The notes under the pieces: generated by a model
What the model saw: the letters and a program-made list of their open reading frames with translations, nothing else
Database searches by the model: none
Told to the model about the DNA's origin: nothing
Part shown: positions 23,539 to 34,947 of the stretch, piece after piece
Layout: the number at the start of each line of letters is the position of its first letter
Position numbering within the stretch: position 1 is the stretch's first letter
NCBI GenBank assembly: GCA_036873135.1
Contig: JAPTYO010000008.1
Coordinates: forward strand, 38,138,819-38,202,818
From: Clarkia xantiana subsp. parviflora
Taxonomy: Eukaryota > Streptophyta > Magnoliopsida > Myrtales > Onagraceae
Length of the DNA stretch: 64,000 nucleotides
Reading direction: 5' to 3'
Made by a program: the position numbers and the translations under genes

Positions 23539-25276
23539 TTAAGGCTGAGTTGTACAGCTTCTTGCGTTGTGACCTTCTTGCCGACATCTACTGCATCTAC
23601 TCCTCTTGGGTTCTTTTCCTGTGTCCATTTCATTGCGAATTCTCTTGTTTTTTTTGTCCCCTAGGAACAATCAGCATCTTTGGATCAACAATTACCGATG
23701 GCCCTTCCCATGCTGGCCAATCGGACTTCCGACGCAGTGTTTCGAATGACAGGCTGTAAGTATTAATACACGCTTTGTTGGTGAAAATTGGACTAACAAA
23801 ATCACGAACACGCCCATTAGCATGAGCGATGGCTGCAACGGCGTGACAGTATGGTCGGTCAAATAGTCTCCATCGGGCGCAGTCACAACTCCTATCGGTC
23901 AAGTTGACGGTGTAGTCATCATCGCGTCCAGGAGCCGAAACATAGAAAACTTCGCCCCGTCGATAAGTTCTAACCCTACAAACCTTCGCCTCATCCGCAA
24001 CCTTTTTTAGGTGCACTCTCATCTTCGGAGCAAACTTATGCTTTGCCTTCAACTCTTTTTCTGCATTGTACTTCCGGTCAACCCAATAAGTGACCATCTT
24101 CAAAAACGTCTCATCGACTATTGCGGTAACCGGTAACATGCGAGCATCTTTTATGACATTATAGAAACACTCTGAATGATTTGTTGTCATTACACCATAC
24201 CTCAAACCTTCGTCGAAGGCTAAAGACCAAACTTCGAACTCACCACAACAGTTTATGAAACCTGCATACTTGGCACCATGTGCAACCATCCACATTGAAA
24301 CGTCATCCTGGAACTTCTGCTTGCTTACCTCATAAATCACCTTCGAGAATCTCTCTTTCAGCTTTTTATTCTTGAAATGAGTGTTGAAGTTGCTCGCAAG
24401 ATGTCGGGCACAAGACATGTGTGAGTTCAGAGGTGGATACACTTCGTTGAGAGCACGCAATATACCGGCGTGACGGTCATAAATGATGCAGACAATACGG
24501 TTCTTAATCATATGCTCCTTTAGATGAGACAAAAAGCATGTCCACGTATTCGTGCTCTCCCTATCACACCAACAGGAAAATTTGATCGTCAGCATCGTAT
24601 GCAACGGCAACCAACAATTTTCCCGTGTACTTTCTATAGAGATGTGTGCCGTCAATGCTGATCAACGGTCGACAGTGCTGAAACCCGTGAATTGAAGGAG
24701 CGAAAGCCCATAAGCATTTATCGAACATCACAATGTGCCCAATAACATGATTTTTGAACTGGAAATCGAAAACTGATCCAGGATTGAAATGCTGGATGTC
24801 CTGTAACTGTTGTGGAAGTCTCCCAAATGCAAAATCATGAGTACCAAACAGGTGCTCATTGAAATTACATTTCGTATACTACACCTTACGATAAGTTGGA
24901 TACTCATGATAGCTTGACTCTTTAACTAGCTCCTGCAAAACTTTTACCTTCACGCCGAGGTTAGCTTTCACCGTCCGGAAAATCACATCTTCAATCATCT
25001 TACAATCAAGATTTTTGTGATGTTTGCCCAACTCTCACGATCGTCCACTCTCCGCAAAACCCTGATGTTGCACGAAGGTCCCACGAACAATGTTCATCCG
25101 TGCATGAATACAGAATTTCACTTGTGCTTGATCTTGGGGTCCTACATTGTCGGGAATTCTCGATGTGCCAATCTTTAACATACTACTGCAGTATCTTCTT
25201 GTTAGGAAATCTTTTCTCCTTCTTAAAGTACTCTATCGTATTTGACGATGAAGCAGCATGTATTTCCAAGTCCCTG

Positions 25277-25896
25277 CGATGAGCCTTGGATGTCGACACA
25301 AGGAGAAACTGGATAAAAGTGATAGGAACAGATAAGATAAGAAGGGTGGATGGTAGAACCGTTCAATAATTCTTGATAAGATAACTTGCCACAAGCAAAG
25401 ACGTCCGGGTTTGATTCGCCACACTCAAGGACGAGGGATAAGAATCAGATAGGTTTTGCCACTAAACAATCAGATTGCTTAGATAAGAAGGAGGTGCACA
25501 AAGGCAATAATTTCATTCATCAAAGCTGCTGGAAATAAAATAATAATAGAGCTTATATACTGCTCTTTACAGCAAAAAACGAAATTCTAACTTAAATTGG
25601 CTAACGAAATTCTAACTTAATAGAGCAGCCTTTATTGGAAAGCAAATACTAGAAAACATAAGCAAATCAATTCAGAACCCAAGTCTCAAGGTTGGTTGGT
25701 TGTTGGGCGGATTTGCATTGAATGCCAATTGACTTGAGTGTCTCTTGGGCCTTCTTACATCTGCAGCAGCATTTTGGGCCCTCCATTGGCCATGTTTGTG
25801 ACTTGGGCCTTGTATCGAGTGATTGGCCAACCATTTCGACTCGTAGGAGCAACACCTGGCCTTGGGTTCGAAGAACCGTCATCTTGGAGCACATCA
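25277..25896 (-). repeat. 3' LTR of the minus-strand Gypsy element
   Basis: Matches 30312-30926 with scattered changes. Its outer end reads cgatgagcc where the partner has tgatgagcc. The first 140 or so bases (element sense) are read through by the integrase frame. Confidence 0.92.
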
Positions 25897-28800
25897 TCCT
25901 CCCCAGGTTGGAAAGTATTTGACCTCAAATCCAGATCTTCTCTGTCTTCTAAATACGGTGCCAAATCTCTCACATTGAAAGTAGCAGACACGTTATAGTC
26001 ATCGGGCAGCTCAACCTTGTATGCATTGTCATTCACCTTCTCAATCACACGGAAAGGACCATTTGATCTTGGCATCAGCTTGTTCTTACACTTGTTTGGA
26101 AATCTCTCTTTTTGAAGATGAATCCACACGAGCTCACCTGGCTGAAAATAGACTTGTTTCCTCCCATTGTTGGCAGCTTGAGCGTACTTTGCATTCTTTC
26201 GCTCGATTTCTTGCCTCACCTTCTCGTGCATCGCCTTGATCTCTTCAGATCTCTTCTTTCCATCAACACAAACTCGATCTTTGATTGGAAATGGTGTCAG
26301 GTCTATGGGCGTCCGTGAGTTGAAAACCATACACCACCTCGAAGGGAGTTCTCTTGGTTGTGCCATGAACACTCCGATTATAAGCAAATTCAACATGTGC
26401 AATACATTTATCCCAGGCCTTCAAGTTCTTACTTACAACAGTTCTAAGTAGAGATGAAAGAGTACGAATTACCACCTCAGTTGGTCGTCGGTTTGGGGAT
26501 GACAGGTGGTGCTGAAAAGTAGTTTAGTTCCCAGCTTTGCCCAAAGAGTTTTCCAGAAGTAGCTCAAGAACTTGGAATCACGGTCGGAGACAATACTCTT
26601 AGGAACACCATGCATTCTCACCACTTCTTTGAAGAACAAATCATCAACATGAGAGGCATCATCATATTTTCGACATGGGATGAAATGTGCCATCTTTGAG
26701 AATCGGTCCACCACCACAAAGATAGAGTCATTTCTTCCCTGAGTCTGAGGCAGGGCAAGCACGAAGTCCATGCTTACATCAATCCATGGCTGATCTGGAA
26801 CGGGCAATGACATGTAGAGGCCATGATGATTCTCCTTGCTTTTGGCCATCTTGCAAGTGACACACCGTTCAATGATGCGATGCACATCTCAGATCATCAT
26901 AGGCCAGAAAAAGTGTTCCTGTAGTGCTGCTAGTCTCTTCTTTTCTCCAAAGTGACCAGCCAATCCACCTCCATGTGCTTTTCTCACCAAAAGCTCTCGA
27001 ATGGAACCGCTTGGTTTGCATAACTTATCAAATTTATACAAGTAGCCATCATGCTTATAGTAACCATCGACAACTCCATTTTCACAAGATAGATAAACAG
27101 ACGAGAAATCTAGATCCTCCAAATATTAATGCTTAATCATCTCAAATCCCAATAGCTTAGCATTCATAAGGGACGCCAATGCATACCTCAAAGATAAAGC
27201 ATCAGTCACTATGTTGACGCCCTTTCTTGTACTTGATGACACAAGAAAATGCTTCAAGGAACTCGACCCATTTGGCATGCCTCCGGTTCAGCTTGGCCTG
27301 ACCCTTCAAGTGCTTCAAGGACTCATGATCGGTGTGGATGACAAACTCCTTGGGGAGTAAGTAATGCTGCCATGTCTCGAGTGCCCGTATCAATGCATAG
27401 AACTCATTGTCGTATGTCGAGTAGTTCAGGCAGGAACCACTCAACTTTTCACTGAAGAAGGCTATAGGGCGCTTCTCTTGAATTAAACAGCTCCAATTCC
27501 GCTCCCCGAGGCATCACACTCGACTTCAAATGTTTTTGAGAAGTCGGGCAATGCCAAAACGGGAGCGGTACACAGCTTCTCCTTGATGAGTTCAAAGCTG
27601 CGTTGTGCTACCTCTGTCCATTTGAACTCGGCCTCCTTCTTCATGCACTCGGTTAATGGATCTAGTACGCTACTGAAATTCTTCACAAACCTCCGATAAA
27701 ATGATGCTAATCCATGGAAGCTTCGTACCTCAGATATGGTCGTCGGCGTGGGCCAATCTCTGATGGTGTTGATCTTCTCCTCATCAACTTCGACACCGTG
27801 CTGGGAGACAACATATCCAAGGAAAGTAACTCGATCCTTGTAGAAGCGACACTTCTTAAGGTTTCCAAATAGCTTCTCCTGCCTTAGGAATTCAAACACT
27901 TGTCGGAGGTGTTCAACATGCTCTTCAAGATTCTTACTATAGATCAAAATGTCGTCAAAGTAAACAACAACAAATCGACCATTGAACTTACGTAATACGT
28001 GGTTCATTAACCTCATGAACGTGCTAGGTGCATTTGACAATTCGAATGGCATAACCATCCACTCGTAGAGGCCATGCTCCGTCTTGAAGGCTGTCTTTCA
28101 TTCGTCCCCTTCCTTCATACGAATTTGATGATATCCACTTTTCAGATCGATCTTCGAAAACACCTTGGAACCATGCAGCTCATCAAGCATATCGTCAAGT
28201 CGATGAATGAGGTAACGATATTTCACCGTTATCCTGTTGATTGCATGACTATCCACGCACATCCTCATGGATCCATCCTTCTTTGGTACTAAAAGAGCTG
28301 GAACAGAGCATGTGCTCATGGATTCTCTAACATAGCCCCTTTGCAACAATTTGTTCACTTGTCGCTGCAACTCCTTGGCCTCGTCGGGATTGCACCTATA
28401 CGCAGGTCGGTTTGGCAATGTAGCACCAGGAATGAGATCGATTTGATGTTCGATCCCGTGAATCGGAGGAATTCGGTCAGGCAGCTCCTCTGGAAATACA
28501 TCATTGAACTCTTTAATTAGGGCCATGAATTGCGGAGGAAGAAAGTGTACCTCCTCAGTTGCTCGTTCTTTAATGAGAATGACGAGAACTAAGTGGGACA
28601 TGAGCAAGCTCCTTTCTATTTCCTTCGTGGTCACCAACAAGCTCTCCTTCTTCTGGTCATTGGTTTTCTGATTTTCATCCTTCCGCACCTCGTGTAGGTT
28701 GAGTGGACCTAGTACAATTTTCTTCCCGTCTTTGGAAAACGAGTATGTGTTCTTGAACCCATGACCTGCTCTTCTGTCGTACTGCCATGGTCTCCCCAAA

Positions 28801-29236
28801 AGAAGGTGGCAAGCACTCATGGGAACAGCATCACAAAGGATTTCATCCTTATATGACTTCCCAATCGAAAATGGAACCAAGACTTGTTGAGTAACCCGTA
28901 CTCTCCTTGATCGTTGAGCCATCTCAATTTATAAGGTCATGGATGCTTTGTGGTAGCCAAGTTCATCTTCTCAACCATGGTGGTCAAAGCAACATTGGTT
29001 TGGCTCCCGCTGTCAATAATCACCCCACACACTTTGTTTTGAATAGTGCACCTGGTACGGAAGAGATTCTCTCGTTGGTCCTCGTCTATATTGACTTCAG
29101 AGCTGAGAACTCGCCGGATCATGAGCAATTCCCCTTCATCAACAAGTTCAAGATTCTCCTCATTAGTAACTCCAACGTCCTCATCGTCTACATCTTCGTC
29201 CTCGCTTTCAACTTCTCGCATGTCTCTCACGATCAT
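25755..29236 (-). pseudogene. Pol of the minus-strand Gypsy element (PR-RT-RH-IN)
   Basis: Order by frame: protease with IIDSGSQTNV (about 29000); RT 28922-27483 with the CSVPALLVPKKDGSMRMCVD stretch and catalytic [11 protein letters not shown] (about 27960); RNase H 27444-27202 with [13 protein letters not shown]; integrase zinc finger and core 27122-26263 with SMDFVLALP and [10 protein letters not shown]-terminal domain 26402-25755 with PGELVWIHL and YKVELPDDY. Damage: TGA at 28098 in RT, frameshifts near 27483 and 27205, a stop at 26887 and a frameshift near 26480 that removes the third catalytic residue of the integrase. The last 45 or so codons run into the 3' LTR and end in a basic WPITRYKAQ-like tail. 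No chromodomain is evident. Confidence 0.88.
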
Positions 29237-29239
29237 GAC

Positions 29240-30117
29240 TCACCTATTGGGACATTCTGAGGCAATATGTCCAAACCAAGACAATTGAAGCATTTGATGT
29301 CTCGACTTCGGTTAGAAGTTTTCTAGTCCAGCACCTTCTCCTTTCCCTTGGATGATTCAGCATGAGGCATGCGAGAATCTCCAAGCTCCTTGCGTGGCTC
29401 ATTCCATCGAGTAGTCGATTTCAGATTAGCGGTGCTTGTAGACACCGGTTTCGAACTTATAGTCCGCGTGGCACCCATTCTACTGAGAGCACGTTGTCTT
29501 TCCACCTTGATGGCCAATTGGATCACATCATCCAAGGATACATATGGCTGTAATTCAACCACATCTGCAATCTCTTTGTTCAAACCACCAATAAATCATG
29601 CGATGGTCTGCTCCTGGGGTTCATTCATCTCACACCTCATGGATAGCATCTCAAACTCCTTAACATAGTCAGTTACCGACATACCTCCTTGCCGAGTGGA
29701 TTGCATCTTGAGGTAGAGCTCTTGCTTGTAATTATTAGGCAAAAACCGCTTATTCATGAGTCTCCAGTTGCGAACCTCTTCTTGTCCATCTCTCCTTCGT
29801 TGGGCCTTTAGATTCTCCCACCACAGATTTGCATAGTCGGTAAACTCAAGGGCTGCAAGCTTACACTTTTGGGCATCTGGATATTCAAAGTACTCGAATA
29901 CCTTCTCAACACGCATGATCCACTCCATAATTCTTTGGGCGAGCTTGTATCTCGAAACTAAAGGATTCCTCAGCTTGACATCATTTCGAGTGCCCCCTTG
30001 CTGCCGTACTGGCGGCATGTCTTCGTCAAGCGCCTCCTCTTCTTCGCTCGCAGCATTGTTCCTCCTAGGGTGTCGTGGGAGGCCCAATCCTTCAAGAGCA
30101 CGCATTATCTGATCCAC
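29240..30117 (-). pseudogene. Gag of the minus-strand Gypsy element
   Basis: Capsid-like frame 30117-29596 with WIMRVEKVFEYFEYPD, KCKLAALEFTDYANLWWENL and a DYVKEFEMLSMRCEM stretch, typical of the Gypsy retrotransposon gag domain. The frame then changes and runs on at 29583-29323. A CCHC zinc knuckle (CFNC at about 29290, then CPN) is split by a one-base loss near 29272. It is non-functional. Confidence 0.85.
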
Positions 30118-30311
30118 ATTATCCCTTAATTCATTCTGGCCTCGCTCAGATGAGCTTGTTCAAACGTTAGACCCATTGGAACACCAATGATATTGTCCTC
30201 TCCTATACCGATGAAATATTAACAGCACTCACACTCTCGTGTTTACACTCCCTCACGTGTTTCAACCGTTCTCTACGGAAGTGAAGGATTAACCTTCACT
30301 CTGATACCAAA

Positions 30312-30926
30312 TGATGAGCCTTGGATGTCGACACAACGAGAAACTGGATAAAAGTGACAGAAACGGATAGGATAAGAAGGGTGGATGGTAGAACCGTTGA
30401 ACAATGCTTGATAAGATAACTCGCCACAAGCAAAGTCGTCCGGGTTTGATTCGCCACACTCAAGGATGAGGGATAAGAATCAGATAGGTTTCACCACTAA
30501 ACAATCTGATTGCTTAGATAAGAAGGGGGTGCACAAAGGCAATAATTTCATTCATCAAAACTGCTGGAAATAACATAATAATAGAGCTTATATAGTGCTC
30601 TTTACAACAATAAAACAAAATTCAAACTTAAATTGGCTAACTCATGCATGGAGAGCAGCCTTTATCGAAAAGCAAATACTAGAAAACATAAGCAAATCAA
30701 TTCAGAACCCAAATCTCAAGGTTGGTTGGTTGTTGGTCGGATTAGCATTGAATGCTAATTGACTTGAGTGTCTTTTGGGCCTTCTTGCATCTGCAACAAC
30801 ATTTTGGGCCCTCCATTGGCCATGTTTGTGACTGGGGCCTTGTATCGAGTGATTGACCCACCATTTTGACTCGTAGGAGCAACACCTGGCCTTGGGTTCG
30901 AAGAACCGTCATCTTGGAGCACATCA
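30312..30926 (-). repeat. 5' LTR of the minus-strand Gypsy element
   Basis: In element sense it starts TGATGTGCTCC and ends GGCTCATCA. It is paired with 25277-25896. Confidence 0.92.
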
Positions 30927-31550
30927 CCTGAACTCTAACCCTTCTTGCCATTCACCTGAGATCCACTGTTCAGGGAACTGATAATCTCCATCCCGGTTCT
31001 CCTGGTTCACCAACTCTTCGTAAGGCTCGGCTCCAGAGTCGGATGAATACACAACGTCCCTGTCTTCACCCTCCGGTTGAGTCGTATCTAACCTTTTCAC
31101 GTTGCTGCATTCACCTTCATCTGCATTCGCATTGCTGCTCTCCCCTTCAGGATTGCCTCCATATAGCCCTAAACCTCGCATCTGATATGTGAGGTCGTAG
31201 AAATCAGGGTGCACGTATTGGACTCTTACGTCTTGTTCGTAATCGTCATCGTCTTCAAGCTTCGTACCACCCCATTCTGGCATGAGAATCAGTTCAATAT
31301 GCTCGGTGCATATCGCCAAAATCTGCTCCCAACTTTGATCGGTGACTGTGCAAATTTTTTGACCGAACATACAAATAAATTGAAGGAGGGGTGCTAGGCA
31401 CCGGGTCATGGTCTTAGCCACCAATATTAGCTCATCAAGTGTGATGCCTCTATGAGTTTAAAAAAAATCGATTTGTCATAGTTATGCTTAACGTTAACGC
31501 TGTTAAAATCGAACATTCCATCGTAACGTAACAATATGGTCACTATTTTT

Positions 31551-32300
31551 TCCTATAATAATATTACAAAGTATATTAGCATATCACTACATACATACTT
31601 ACACTATATATATTGGGAAGCATTAAAATCTAAATTTTGTAACCGGCAATACTATTCTATGTCACCATCGAAATAACTATGTACAACTAATCAAAATATG
31701 AATTACAAATCAGATATATTACCTTAGTATAGATGTGGTGGTGCAATTGGTGGACTGATTTTTCCACTCTTCAACAACAACAAAGAAAAATCGGATCGTC
31801 AGCTTTTCCTACAATAATATTACAAAGTATATTAGCATTTCACTACATACATACTTACACTATATATATTGGGAAGCATAAAAATCTAAATTTTGTAACC
31901 GACAATACTATTCTATGTCATCATCAAAATAACTATGTACAACTAACTAAAATATGAACTGCAAATCAGATAAATTACCTTAGTATAGATGCGGTGGTGC
32001 AATTGGTGGACTGATTTTTCAACTCTTCAACAACAACAAAGAAAAATCGGATCGACAGCTTTTGCAACAATATTATTACAAAGTATATTAGCATTTCACT
32101 ACATACATACTTACACTATATATAGTGGCAATCATAAAAATCTAAATTTTGTAACCGGCAATACTATTCTATGTCATCATTAAAATAACTATGTACAACT
32201 AATCAAAATATGAACTGCAAATCAGATATATTACCTTAGTATATATGGTGCAATTGGTTGACTGATTTTTCAAATCTTCTACAAAGAATAAAATGGATTC
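31551..32300 (-). repeat. 257-bp tandem repeat just upstream of the transposase
   Basis: Three copies, starting near 31551, 31808 and 32065; the last is shortened. Each contains acaaagtatattagca, acatacttacactata, taaattttgtaacc and, read on the minus strand, ctatactaaggtaatatatctg, which looks like a splice donor. It lies between the right TIR and the first recognisable transposase codons, probably in a 5' intron. Confidence 0.85.
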
Positions 32301-32310
32301 CGTCGATAGG

Positions 32311-32523
32311 TTTTATATAGGCGCATCGTAGCACGCCCTGATGCACCATATATGGCGCATCAAGGCGATGCGCTACGGGGTTAACGTTCAAATTTTGACC
32401 GTTAACCCAGAGACTCCATGGCGCATTAGGGAGTTGCGCGATTGGTGATTTTTCAACACGAACTCATTTTCCTTTGTTTTTGTGTTTGAGTTTCAAAAAC
32501 TGGTTAGATATGTGATTTTTTCC
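32311..32523 (-). repeat. Right TIR of the MULE
   Basis: Reverse complement of the left TIR, with a single copy of the gcgccat unit. It contains gcgcatc motifs and an inward (minus-strand) TATA box. The TIR ends gtgattttttcc at 32523. Confidence 0.88.
32313..32319 (-). promoter_or_regulatory. TATA box in the right TIR for the transposase gene
   Basis: Read on the minus strand this is tatataa, at the same relative place as the TATA box of the left TIR. It points toward the transposase gene. Confidence 0.6.
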
Positions 32524-32532
32524 TAAATTTGT

Positions 32533-34926
32533 ATTAGACTCGATTTAAAAAAAAACTCCCTCAAAATTTTGGTAGTTGAATTCGAATATAAACCTCAAGT
32601 AGGTTAGACTCGTTTATGCTCTCAAACATTATCATTGCCACTAAACATAATCACCACCAATGTTCCTTCCAAAAATGAATGCCACATGATTATCAGAATT
32701 CAGAAGCATATTCGTGCCTTTCACTCATTAGAAACAAATATGGGAATGAGAAGATGAAGAATCACCAATTGGAGGAGGATTACAGCATTCCCCTCTCTTA
32801 ACCCTCACCCCATCAAATCAGCTAGCTCTCTTCCAATGTCGCCTTCCACACTCCGGCGACTCAATGATCAACCGGTTGGGTTGGTTTACACAGGACATGG
32901 CCTCCTCGCGATATCGCTAATCAATTAAATACACTCTTCCCATTCTCAGGATTTTGTGGGTCTCATCTCATCCTCCATATCTTTCAGCCTTCACCGCTCT
33001 GGTACAGTCCAATATGATTAGGTCGGTCTAATCATCATTTAATTGTGTAATTTTTCTTTTTGGAATGTTTGTATATGAATTCAGATGGAATTTGCCACAA
33101 ATTATAAATTAATTTTCTACCCTTTTAAGAACAGGAAATGCTATTCTAATGCATTATTGTTCTGTTCTTATGTTTTCTTTTCACATGAGAATGGTGCACG
33201 ATTTATTTGCTTTATTATTATATCTCATTGACATAGGAAACATCTGTAAGAGACATTATAAGAGGCAAATCTCTACCACAACAAATCTGTCTCTCATATA
33301 CTTTACAAGGTGTCCTGCCCTGCCTTGCCTTCTCTTCACTGTATTATTTAACTTTTATAATAGGTTAAATGAGTCTTCATTTCAAGTAAATTATATGTGT
33401 AATGAACATGCCTATCCATATCTAGCTTGTAAAAACTCAAAAGACAAAGCCCGAGTCTTGAAATATTCTCTAGTTATCAGTAAAAGCATAAGAGCAACCA
33501 TTTATACTCACGGTGAGAGTTATACTTGAACATGCGTCCTGCTTAGGTTGATTTGTTTGTTGCTGTCTTATCCGATGATGCGGTTGTGATGCTTGAATTC
33601 CGCCATAACTTATTTGGTCAATGCTATTGTTTTGAATGTTGGTTAATGGTGTTGACAAAATGCCCACCACCTGTCCGATGGACTGCGTCTATGAAAAACT
33701 TGAATTTTCCATTGTGCATCAGTTTGTCGTTTCATTCATTTATCTTTCTGAGAAAAATAGAGTAAGTTTCCAGGGAAAGTTACTGGAAGCAAGCAAAACA
33801 CCAATACTTTATATATATATATATATATAAGAGTTGACTATCGTTTCTTCAAAAAGCATTGGGGACTAATAGAGTTCCAGTCAAAATGTTTGATTTAGAC
33901 ATAAAGAAAGAAAGAAGAGACAAGAAGGCAAAAATTATCTAAGGTTTTTTTGATATGCAACATCGTTAACACGTGGATTGTGCTGTGATATTTGATTCAG
34001 GTTTCATTTTGTGCTATTAAAAATGCTTATAAAGTGGCAGGTTCCTGCTCTTTCTTTAAAAATGGGACCATGCAAATTGCAAGTTGGTGACCAACCACAC
34101 TCTCAAGTCTCTCACCTCATCACTATCAACACTGCTTCACTGAAGTTTCTTGGTCCAAAAAAAATGAAGAAAAGCTGCTCAAGTAATAACTGTCTCTTAA
34201 ATTCTCTCTCTCTCTCTCTTTTTTTTTTTTTTTAGTTTCTTTCAGTATATATATATATATGAAGACTTGACTTCTGAGCTCTTTTCATGAATTCTGACTC
34301 TAAACTCTAGTATTGGATAAAACTAGGACAAATTCACTTTTTTACTGAATTATAATCCGGGTGTAAAAAAAGATATCTGCTCAACATGAAGAGTCTTGAT
34401 TTACCATTTTAAAGATATCTAAATCATTTACTTGGGTTCGTGAGATTCTGTTACTAACCTGATATTGGGTTCAACTGGTGCAGGTTATAAACAAAAGTTT
34501 CGTGTAAAGTTGATAGCTTTATTGGTTTTGTGGCTGCTACTGAGTGATGATGTTGAACTGGTGTTTGTTTAGTTGTACTGAGGTCATAGAAGTGAGTAGT
34601 CAATGACGTATTGATTATTATTTTTCTTCTGATCACAGCCTTCAAGCTTTGACTTGTTCATCACGTAGACACCTACATAAGATAAGATCCTAATAGGAAG
34701 ACAAGTAATATAATGATTAACTACTTTCAGAGAAAGGGATGCTAGCTGCATCAATATTGTACACCAAGTTGTCTTATCTTGTGCAAAATATTCAATTTGT
34801 TTCTTTTATTTTTTGATTTAAAAAATACCTTGCTGACCCATATAAGATATTGTTTATAAATAGATACTCATGAAACGCCAATCGTGAACCATTTCTCCTA
34901 CTTATTATTGTTTAGAAACTGATTAG
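32533..34926. other. Intergenic and upstream region of the DUF1666 gene
   Basis: The first 100 bases or so continue the TCGA-rich repeat that the MULE split. The rest is AT-rich, with a (ta)n run at about 33810-33830, a (ct)n run followed by poly-T at about 34199-34235 and another (ta)n near 34247-34260. It probably contains the promoter and 5' UTR of the next gene. The 126-codon frame at 33149-33529 has no known motif. Confidence 0.5.
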
Positions 34927-34947
34927 GTGATAAAGAATCTTCAAGAA

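Larger units (their letters stand above)
25277..30926 (-). mobile_element. Decayed Ty3/Gypsy element inserted in the MULE transposase gene
   Basis: LTRs at 25277-25896 (3') and 30312-30926 (5'), about 615-620 bp. The primer site, read on the minus strand after the 5' LTR, is tttggtatcagagtg (initiator-Met tRNA type, about 30297-30311). The polypurine tract ggggagga precedes the 3' LTR. The flanks share CCTG (25273-25276 and 30927-30930), probably the remains of a 5-bp TSD. Gag, protease, RT, RNase H and integrase follow in Gypsy order and all are damaged. The LTRs differ at several positions per 100 bp, so it is older than the Tat-type element in the PMD gene. Confidence 0.92.
23539..31424 (-). 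pseudogene. MULE transposase (MuDR type, SWIM and CCHC zinc fingers), broken
   Basis: A DDE transposase that would cut and move the element. Reading leftward: the N-terminal part is 31424-30927 (MVAKTMTRCL...ICMFGQKI, then an acidic stretch). A Gypsy element interrupts it at 25277-30926, and it continues from 25276 to 23539. Across the insertion the frame rejoins as GLEFR-DLEIHA. Then come the MuDR DNA-binding region, LISIDGTHLYRKYTG (first catalytic D, about 24660), CIIYDRHAGIL (second D, about 24490), TTNHSECF (candidate E, about 24180) and a SWIM finger CDC-x12-CH (about 23830-23890). A frameshift near a poly-A run (about 23645) hides a C-terminal zinc knuckle, CSRC-RQEGH-NARSC (about 23555-23600). 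Damage: frameshifts near 25020, 24565 and 23645, and a stop near 24877. The right-TIR promoter fits its start. Confidence 0.85.
16852..32523. mobile_element. Mutator-like element carrying a PMD gene and a transposase, with two LTR elements inside
   Basis: The TIRs are at 16852-17125 and 32311-32523. Both carry taaccag-tttttgaaactcaa, then ccatggagt, gttaacggtcaaaattttga, gtagcgcatcgcc and an inward TATA box. The flanks read TAAATTTGG (16843-16851) and TAAATTTGT (32524-32532), 8 of 9 matching, fitting a 9-bp MULE duplication. Inside are a PMD gene (+, from 16.8 toward 23.2 kb) and a transposase (-, 31.4 to 23.5 kb) that converge. Removing the Tat-type LTR element at 19652 and the Gypsy element at 25277 leaves about 6.7 kb, a normal size for a two-gene MULE. 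Both genes are broken, so the copy is dead. Confidence 0.88.

Noticed and set aside
26112..29668. Plus-strand frames within the minus-strand Gypsy element
   Set aside because: They are complements of gag and pol coding sequence.
33149..33529. 126-codon frame upstream of the DUF1666 gene
   Set aside because: AT-rich, no motif, no splice context; could be chance.
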